Positions 34,683 to 39,228 of a stretch of 39,228 nt of DNA are shown one piece after another. The notes beneath the pieces were generated by a model. It was not told the DNA's origin. It made no database searches and saw only the letters and a list, made by a program, of their open reading frames with translations. This stretch comes from Sulfuricurvum sp. GTDB lineage: Bacteria > Campylobacterota > Campylobacteria > Campylobacterales > Sulfurimonadaceae. The position numbers and the translations under genes are program-made. The stretch is taken from contig NZ_JAHFAQ010000004.1 in the NCBI RefSeq assembly GCF_023250475.1, forward strand, positions 1-39,228, written 5' to 3'. Each line of letters starts with the position of its first letter. The stretch's first letter is position 1.

Positions 34683-36320
34683 ATGCTTAAAGTCCAATCT
34701 TCCGAATTCATCCTCCCCAAAGACACCACCACAGGTGATGACGCTTGTGCCTACAGCATTATTGACAATGCTCTTCTGGTGAGCGTGTTGTGCGATGGAG
34801 TCGGAAGTGCGGCACGCGGAGGGACTGCCTCACGCCAGTGCGTCAAATTTTTCATCGATCAGTTCAAAAACCGCCCAAAGGCTTGGGATATCCCCAAAAC
34901 GATGGAAGTATTTACCCGCCATATCAACAGCCTCCTCTTTAAAGAATCCATGACCCAATACGGAAAAATCGAGCTTCTCACGACATTATGTCTCGCAGTC
35001 ATCGAGGGTGAAACGCTCTACACTCTCAATCTCGGTGATTCTCGCATCTATATCCAAAAAAACAATGGGGAGCTTCGCCGTCTCAGCACCGATCATACCT
35101 TGGACGATAAATATATGTCCCATGTTTTAACTCTCGCGTGCGGACTGAATGAAAACATCGATCCCATTATCCTCACGACCCCTTTATCGGTAGGCGATAC
35201 TCTGATACTGTGCAGTGACGGAGTCTATACGCTGCTGGAGGAGTCTGAATTTAACGACATGATCAAAAAAAGACTAGGAGCGCGTACAATTATCCATTAC
35301 ACCGCCCAAAATTGTGAAGCGATCAATCGGGATGATATGAGTCTCCAAATTTTTTATATTGAATCGCTTGACCCGCTTTATGCGATTAAAAACACCCCCC
35401 TTCTGATACCCGAAACCCTGAGTGAAGGGGAAATCATCGATGGATATACCCTTGTATCTGCGATGATGGAACACAAACGGATTTGGAAAGTTGTCAAAGA
35501 TTCCGAATTCTGTGTCATGAAATTTCCCCTCAGCGACGATGAGGAATCGCTCGATGCCTTCGTCCGAGAAGCATGGTATGCTAAACAGATTACCCATAAA
35601 GCATTCGGGCATGCGTGGATTCCGAGCGGGCGCAGTATGCGTTATTATCTCATGGAATTGGTAGAGGGGATAAATCTGCGAGAGTATCTCAAAAATCGCC
35701 CTTTGTCCGTCGATAATGGCGTTGAACTCGGTAAATTTCTCCACCGAGCAGAAGCGCATCTGCTGCATCTCGGGCTCGTTCACGGCGATATCAAACCTGA
35801 GAATATCATCGTATACCAACGCGAGGGGGAAGCCGGAGTAGATTTTAAAATGGTCGATTTCGGCTCTATCGTCGAAATTTTTTCGCTCAATAATCGTGCC
35901 GGAACCCCTACTTATCTTGCACCGGAGCGTTTTAACGAAAGTGTTATCAATGAAGCTACGGAGATATTTTCCATAGGGGTGACCCTCTATTGGGCACTTA
36001 CCGCTCAATTTCCCTACGGTGAGATCGAACCGTTCCAAACCCCGACATTCAAGATACCAAAACGCCCCTCTAAGCTCAATAACACTATTCCCTTATGGCT
36101 CGATTCCGTGATTATGCGCTCCATTGCGGTTAATCCACAACTGCGCTATCGCCACTACTCAGAGCTTTTTTATGATCTTAAAGCACCCGAAAAAGTAAAA
36201 CCGTTTTTTTCAGGATCTACCCCTTTGATTGAACGCTCCCCGGTAACTTTTTATAAAATCGGATTTATAATTCTGTTATTATTAGAGATGATTACATTTT
36301 ATCTGTATGTTACCAAATAA
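34683..36320 (+). CDS. Bifunctional PP2C-type phosphatase / Ser-Thr protein kinase, membrane-anchored
   Basis: A 545-residue fusion. Residues 1-235 are PP2C-like, with metal aspartates in GDDACAYS, CDGVGSAARGG, LNLGDSRIYI, CSDGVYTLLEE and NRDDMS. Residues about 255-505 are a Hanks-type kinase: lysine K280 (VMKF), catalytic D369 in VHGDIKPEN, metal D392 in VDFGS and the APER motif. One membrane span near the C-terminus (about 522-541) leaves both domains in the cytoplasm. Similar kinase/phosphatases adjoin nasA-nirB clusters in Pseudomonas, as I recall. It may regulate nitrate uptake or reduction by reversible phosphorylation; the target is unknown. Confidence 0.9.
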   Translation: MLKVQSSEFILPKDTTTGDDACAYSIIDNALLVSVLCDGVGSAARGGTASRQCVKFFIDQFKNRPKAWDIPKTMEVFTRHINSLLFKESMTQYGKIELLTTLCLAVIEGETLYTLNLGDSRIYIQKNNGELRRLSTDHTLDDKYMSHVLTLACGLNENIDPIILTTPLSVGDTLILCSDGVYTLLEESEFNDMIKKRLGARTIIHYTAQNCEAINRDDMSLQIFYIESLDPLYAIKNTPLLIPETLSEGEIIDGYTLVSAMMEHKRIWKVVKDSEFCVMKFPLSDDEESLDAFVREAWYAKQITHKAFGHAWIPSGRSMRYYLMELVEGINLREYLKNRPLSVDNGVELGKFLHRAEAHLLHLGLVHGDIKPENIIVYQREGEAGVDFKMVDFGSIVEIFSLNNRAGTPTYLAPERFNESVINEATEIFSIGVTLYWALTAQFPYGEIEPFQTPTFKIPKRPSKLNNTIPLWLDSVIMRSIAVNPQLRYRHYSELFYDLKAPEKVKPFFSGSTPLIERSPVTFYKIGFIILLLLEMITFYLYVTK

Positions 36321-36329
36321 AGGTTTTTA

Positions 36330-36755
36330 ATGCTCTCTTCCGCCTGCCAAGATACGATTCGAGCCGCCGTATGGCTCTCTACCCAACCAAAAGGAGAGTT
36401 TCATCGGATTCAAGAGATCAGTGAAGCGCTGGAACTGCCGTTTCATTTTATGGCAAAATCACTCCAAAAACTCGTTCGTGCCGGAATACTAATCTCGCAG
36501 CGCGGCGCGACTGGAGGCGTTTCCCTCTCCCGTGAAGCTTCCGACATTACCCTTTTCTCCATCATCGAAGCAGTTGATGGAACAACCTTTTTTGATGCGT
36601 GTGTGTTGGGAATCGGAGACTGCGAAGCCGAAAAGCCCTGTGCCCTCCACGCTCAATGGGATGTATGGCGTCAAGAGATGCTCGAAATGTACTCTGCCAT
36701 GCGGTTGAGTGAAATCACGGAAGATGTACTCCATAGAAAAATCAAACGTATTTAA
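36330..36755 (+). CDS. Rrf2-family transcription regulator with three-cysteine cluster motif
   Basis: A 141-residue Rrf2 protein. A winged helix (FHRIQEISEALELPFHFMAK) precedes the wing GATGGVSLSR. A dimer helix contains C91, C98 and C104 (C-x6-C-x5-C), closely matching the cysteine spacing of IscR-type iron-sulfur regulators. It should bind a [2Fe-2S] or [4Fe-4S] cluster and could sense nitric oxide, nitrite or cluster status. It follows the kinase gene by 9 bases and precedes cobA-nirA, the most likely targets. Not clearly NsrR or IscR. Confidence 0.88.
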   Translation: MLSSACQDTIRAAVWLSTQPKGEFHRIQEISEALELPFHFMAKSLQKLVRAGILISQRGATGGVSLSREASDITLFSIIEAVDGTTFFDACVLGIGDCEAEKPCALHAQWDVWRQEMLEMYSAMRLSEITEDVLHRKIKRI

Positions 36756-36947
36756 CACATTGCCATCCTCTCTATCTACTCGGTTAATGGAGCCATTACA
36801 CTTATCTCGATCAATAAGAATCTTATTTTGTATTATTAGCAATAAATTGATTAAAAAATAAACAAAAAATTGTTTTTATCTCTTCTGTTTTACACTATTA
36901 TTTTTTAAAGATAAAAAAGTCTGAATAAGTGACTTCAAGGAAACGAC
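36756..36947. promoter_or_regulatory. 192-base regulatory gap between rrf2 and cobA
   Basis: Seen are a palindrome TAATGG-AG-CCATTA (36785-36798), a small inverted repeat AATAAG-AAT-CTTATT (36813-36827), and an imperfect ATAAACAA/TTGTTTTTAT repeat around 36858-36879. Possible core promoter pieces are TTGTTT (36870-36875) and TACACT (36891-36896), but the spacing is short. A strong AAGGAAA site (36937-36943) precedes cobA. The palindromes are candidate operators for the adjacent Rrf2 protein; none matches a known consensus I can state. Confidence 0.4.
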
Positions 36948-37724
36948 ATGAATGGGAAACTCTATTTAATCGGTTGCGGACCCGGCGATGCTGACTTGTT
37001 GACCCTCAAGGCCCTCAAAAGCATTGAAAAACTCGATATTGCCCTTATCGATCATCTGTTAACTCAAGAGATAATTGATTTGATCCCCTCTTCCGCTAAA
37101 ATAATTTTCGTTGGAAAAGAAAAAGGGAAACACAGTTTTCCGCAAGAGCAAATCAATACGATGATCAGTGAGTATGCACTGCAAGGATACACGGTAGGAC
37201 GTCTCAAATGCGGTGACCCCTACATCTTCGGTCGCGGTACGGAAGAGGCGATATATGCCTCATCCCACGGTATCGAAACAGAGGTAATTCCCGGAATATC
37301 TTCGGCTTTTTCAGGACCTCTTTCTGCGGGAATCGCCCCCACTGCCCGTGGAGTAAGTACGGGAGTATCGGTAGTATCGGCTCATCTTTCAGGTGATCGT
37401 GTCAACCTCACATGGATCCCTATGCTTGGGGTGGAGGATCATACGACCATAGTTCTTATGGGGGTAAGCCGAACCCGTCAAATCGTCAAAGAGGCATTGG
37501 AAAAAGGGATTGGTGCCGCGTTGCCAGTCGCTATCATTTCCAACGCGACCACAGCCATCCAAAGCACCATCATCACAACACTCGGCGAACTCGTCACGGC
37601 AGCGAAAGAGGCTCCGAAACCGGCTATTTTAGTCTTCGGGAACGTTGTGAATTTAGCTGAAATACTCCCGAAATATCGCTATGAGCCCAAGGAGGTGTGT
37701 TATGACATCACTTGCGAAGGCTAA
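36948..37724 (+). CDS. cobA: Uroporphyrinogen-III C-methyltransferase
   Basis: SUMT methylates uroporphyrinogen III twice with S-adenosylmethionine to give precorrin-2, the entry to siroheme. At 258 residues it has single-domain length without the CysG N-terminal dehydrogenase/ferrochelatase. Motifs are LIGCGPGDADLLTLKA, VGRLKCGDPYIFGRG, EVIPGISSAFSGPLSAGI and TIVLMGVSR. Siroheme is the cofactor of the nitrite reductase encoded next, whose start lies inside the 3' end of this gene. Confidence 0.95.
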   Translation: MNGKLYLIGCGPGDADLLTLKALKSIEKLDIALIDHLLTQEIIDLIPSSAKIIFVGKEKGKHSFPQEQINTMISEYALQGYTVGRLKCGDPYIFGRGTEEAIYASSHGIETEVIPGISSAFSGPLSAGIAPTARGVSTGVSVVSAHLSGDRVNLTWIPMLGVEDHTTIVLMGVSRTRQIVKEALEKGIGAALPVAIISNATTAIQSTIITTLGELVTAAKEAPKPAILVFGNVVNLAEILPKYRYEPKEVCYDITCEG

Positions 37725-39228
37725 TACGGAACGAAGTGTCAAACGGCACAAAACCGAATCAATAAAGGAGCTGTTTAACGCTGCAGAAGCATGGGAACGA
37801 CTGATAGGATATGCCTCGAGCGGTTATGCATCCATCCGTGAGGAAGATAAAGATTTCGTCCTCAAAAGCTTCGGGATATTCGACCGACCCGCTACTCCGG
37901 AACGGTTTATGATCCGGGTACGGATCGCCGGAGGGGCTTTGAATGTCGAACAGGCGATGGCAGTCGCCTATGTGGCCAAAACGTTCGGACAAGATTACAT
38001 CGATCTCACCACTCGCCAACAGATCGAGCTGCGCTATATGCGGATCGAAGATATTCCTGAGGCGTTGAAACTGCTCGAAGAGGTCGGACTCACAAGCTAT
38101 CAGACGGGAGTGGATAATTTTCGTAATATTCTCATCGATCCGCTCGATGCTCTGGCGATGGACAATATTATCCCCTGCACGATGATCATGGAACAAATCC
38201 AGTCAATCTTTTTAAAAAATCCCGATTGGATCACCACATTGCCCCGTAAATTCAATATCGGGATTAACGGTTCCCTCTCCAACCGATGCAATATCTTCGG
38301 ACAAGACTTTGCCCTCTCTCTTGCGCAAAAAGAGGGAATCTACGGATTCAACCTCTACCTGGGAGGACGGGTCGGAAGTTTGGCACACGATGCCGATATG
38401 TTCGTCGCTCCCGATGAAGCTGCGAAAGTTTTCGAAGCGGTAGCCACCCTCTTTAAAACCTACGGTTTTCGTGACAACCGCAATAAAAACCGTCTCAAAT
38501 TTCTGATCGAAGCGGTGGGGATGAGTGAGTTTAGAGCCGCGATTGAAGGGCAACTCGGGCGCTCGATGCCCAAAGCCGGTATCAGTCTTACACAGTTGGA
38601 AGGGGGAGATCATTATGGCAAAATTGCTCTCAATAACGGAAATTTCGCCCTCTATGCGGCTATCCCTTCCGGTGTATTTAGCGGAACGGATCTGTTGTAT
38701 GCGGCAAATATTGCACAAAGCCAAAACGGTGCCATCCGCCTCACCATCGAACAAAACCTCATCATCACCGGAATCAGCAATGAGAGCGAGGCATTAGCTT
38801 CCCCTCTCTTTCTCAAATATCCGAACCGTCCCTCACCCTATATGGCGAATCTCATTGCTTGTGCCGGGAGTGAACATTGTCCCTTCGGCGTCATCCCCGG
38901 TAAACCCGACGCAATCGATATAGGTGAATATTTGAGTCGTGAAGTTCCGATCGAAGATGCAAAAGTACGTCTTTATTGGTCAGCATGTGTCAAAGGATGC
39001 GGGGTTCACGGTGCGGGAGATTTGGGATTTGTCGGATGCAAAGTGCCCCGGAACGGGAAAACGCTCTTAGGGGTGGATATTTTTATCGGGGGAACGCTTA
39101 GCGGCACAGGGGGAGAGGCCCATTTGTTGCTAAAAGGGATCGTTCTTGAAGAGGCACGCGAATTTGTCGCCGAGTTGATGCGTCAGTTTCGCGATTTGCG
39201 AAATTCAAAAGAGAGTTTGGAACATTTC
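37702..39228 (+). CDS. nirA: Ferredoxin-type assimilatory nitrite reductase (siroheme), 3' end beyond window
   Basis: The frame is open from ATG 37702 to the window end (509 codons), close to full family length. AAGGAGG lies 6 bases upstream, and the start overlaps cobA by 23 bases. Two ferrite-reductase repeats are visible, with IDLTTRQQIELRYMRIEDI and SYQTGVDNFRNI. The [4Fe-4S]/siroheme ligands are C387-x5-C393 (CAGSEHC) and C429-x3-C433 (CVKGC). The reaction is six-electron reduction of nitrite to ammonium. Sulfite reductase is the alternative, but NarK, the kinase/phosphatase and cobA favour nitrite. Confidence 0.9.
   Translation, partial: MTSLAKANTERSVKRHKTESIKELFNAAEAWERLIGYASSGYASIREEDKDFVLKSFGIFDRPATPERFMIRVRIAGGALNVEQAMAVAYVAKTFGQDYIDLTTRQQIELRYMRIEDIPEALKLLEEVGLTSYQTGVDNFRNILIDPLDALAMDNIIPCTMIMEQIQSIFLKNPDWITTLPRKFNIGINGSLSNRCNIFGQDFALSLAQKEGIYGFNLYLGGRVGSLAHDADMFVAPDEAAKVFEAVATLFKTYGFRDNRNKNRLKFLIEAVGMSEFRAAIEGQLGRSMPKAGISLTQLEGGDHYGKIALNNGNFALYAAIPSGVFSGTDLLYAANIAQSQNGAIRLTIEQNLIITGISNESEALASPLFLKYPNRPSPYMANLIACAGSEHCPFGVIPGKPDAIDIGEYLSREVPIEDAKVRLYWSACVKGCGVHGAGDLGFVGCKVPRNGKTLLGVDIFIGGTLSGTGGEAHLLLKGIVLEEAREFVAELMRQFRDLRNSKESLEHF

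Noticed and set aside
35274-36038. Minus-strand open frame of 254 codons inside the phosphatase/kinase gene
   Set aside because: Antisense to intact kinase motifs; no domain and no ribosome site or promoter.
36785-36827. Inverted repeats after rrf2 considered as a rho-independent terminator
   Set aside because: Stems are short and AT-rich, and no real T run follows; kept only as candidate operators.
1-39228. CRISPR arrays, tRNA or rRNA genes, insertion sequences, prophage or toxin-antitoxin modules
   Set aside because: No direct-repeat arrays, cloverleaf-like segments, transposase or integrase motifs, or paired small toxin/antitoxin genes were recognised on either strand.

Overview
The window reads as chromosomal DNA of a free-living Campylobacterota (epsilonproteobacterium), most like the Sulfuricurvum/Sulfurimonas group. 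This is inferred from protein character, moderate GC, the pyrD-M16 peptidase-dapA-SDR-pgsA gene order that I recall from Campylobacter and Helicobacter, and a soluble FlgS-like kinase. No rRNA, tRNA, CRISPR array, IS element or prophage was seen. Coding density is very high, and many neighbours share ATGA or TAATG stop/start overlaps.

Layout. (1) 1-6016, plus strand: a housekeeping run of pyrD (5' end missing), a secreted M16 peptidase, dapA, fabL-type enoyl-ACP reductase, pgsA, rseP and a YggS-type PLP protein, closed by an AT-rich terminator. (2) 6110-8320: a membrane c-di-GMP protein with dCache-like sensor, degenerate GGDEF and intact EAL. (3) 8317-14090, minus strand: dnaE, M18 aminopeptidase and FlgS-like kinase in one transcription unit. 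(4) 14195-17147: an AraC/GyrI-like regulator divergent from an aminotransferase-thioesterase pair, then a YaiI-family gene. (5) 17179-18361: a DUF481-like outer-membrane protein and an orphan 83-aa protein. (6) 18381-22844, minus strand: efp, DJ-1/YajL-like protein, an exported DUF1566 protein, a 7TMR-DISM histidine kinase and its response regulator. (7) 23047-30371, plus strand: TolC, adaptor and an RND pump whose permease is split into two ORFs, followed by a FapA/DUF342 protein. (8) 30537-39228: a nitrate-assimilation region with a cache-cache-CheW protein, a NarK-type transporter, a PP2C-Ser/Thr kinase fusion, an Rrf2 regulator with three cysteines, siroheme-pathway cobA and a ferredoxin-type nitrite reductase running off the end.

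Region 8 is the part most worth attention. Nitrate uptake, siroheme synthesis and nitrite reduction sit with two unusual signalling proteins. One is a probably soluble, MCP-less double-cache sensor fused to CheW, whose last CheW strand and helix appear to lie beyond an in-frame stop codon. The other is a single-chain phosphatase/kinase with a C-terminal membrane anchor. An 84-bp palindromic repeat separates narK from the kinase, and the upstream regions of the cache-CheW gene and narK share two short sequence words. The second notable item is the RND permease divided exactly between its two pseudo-symmetric halves.
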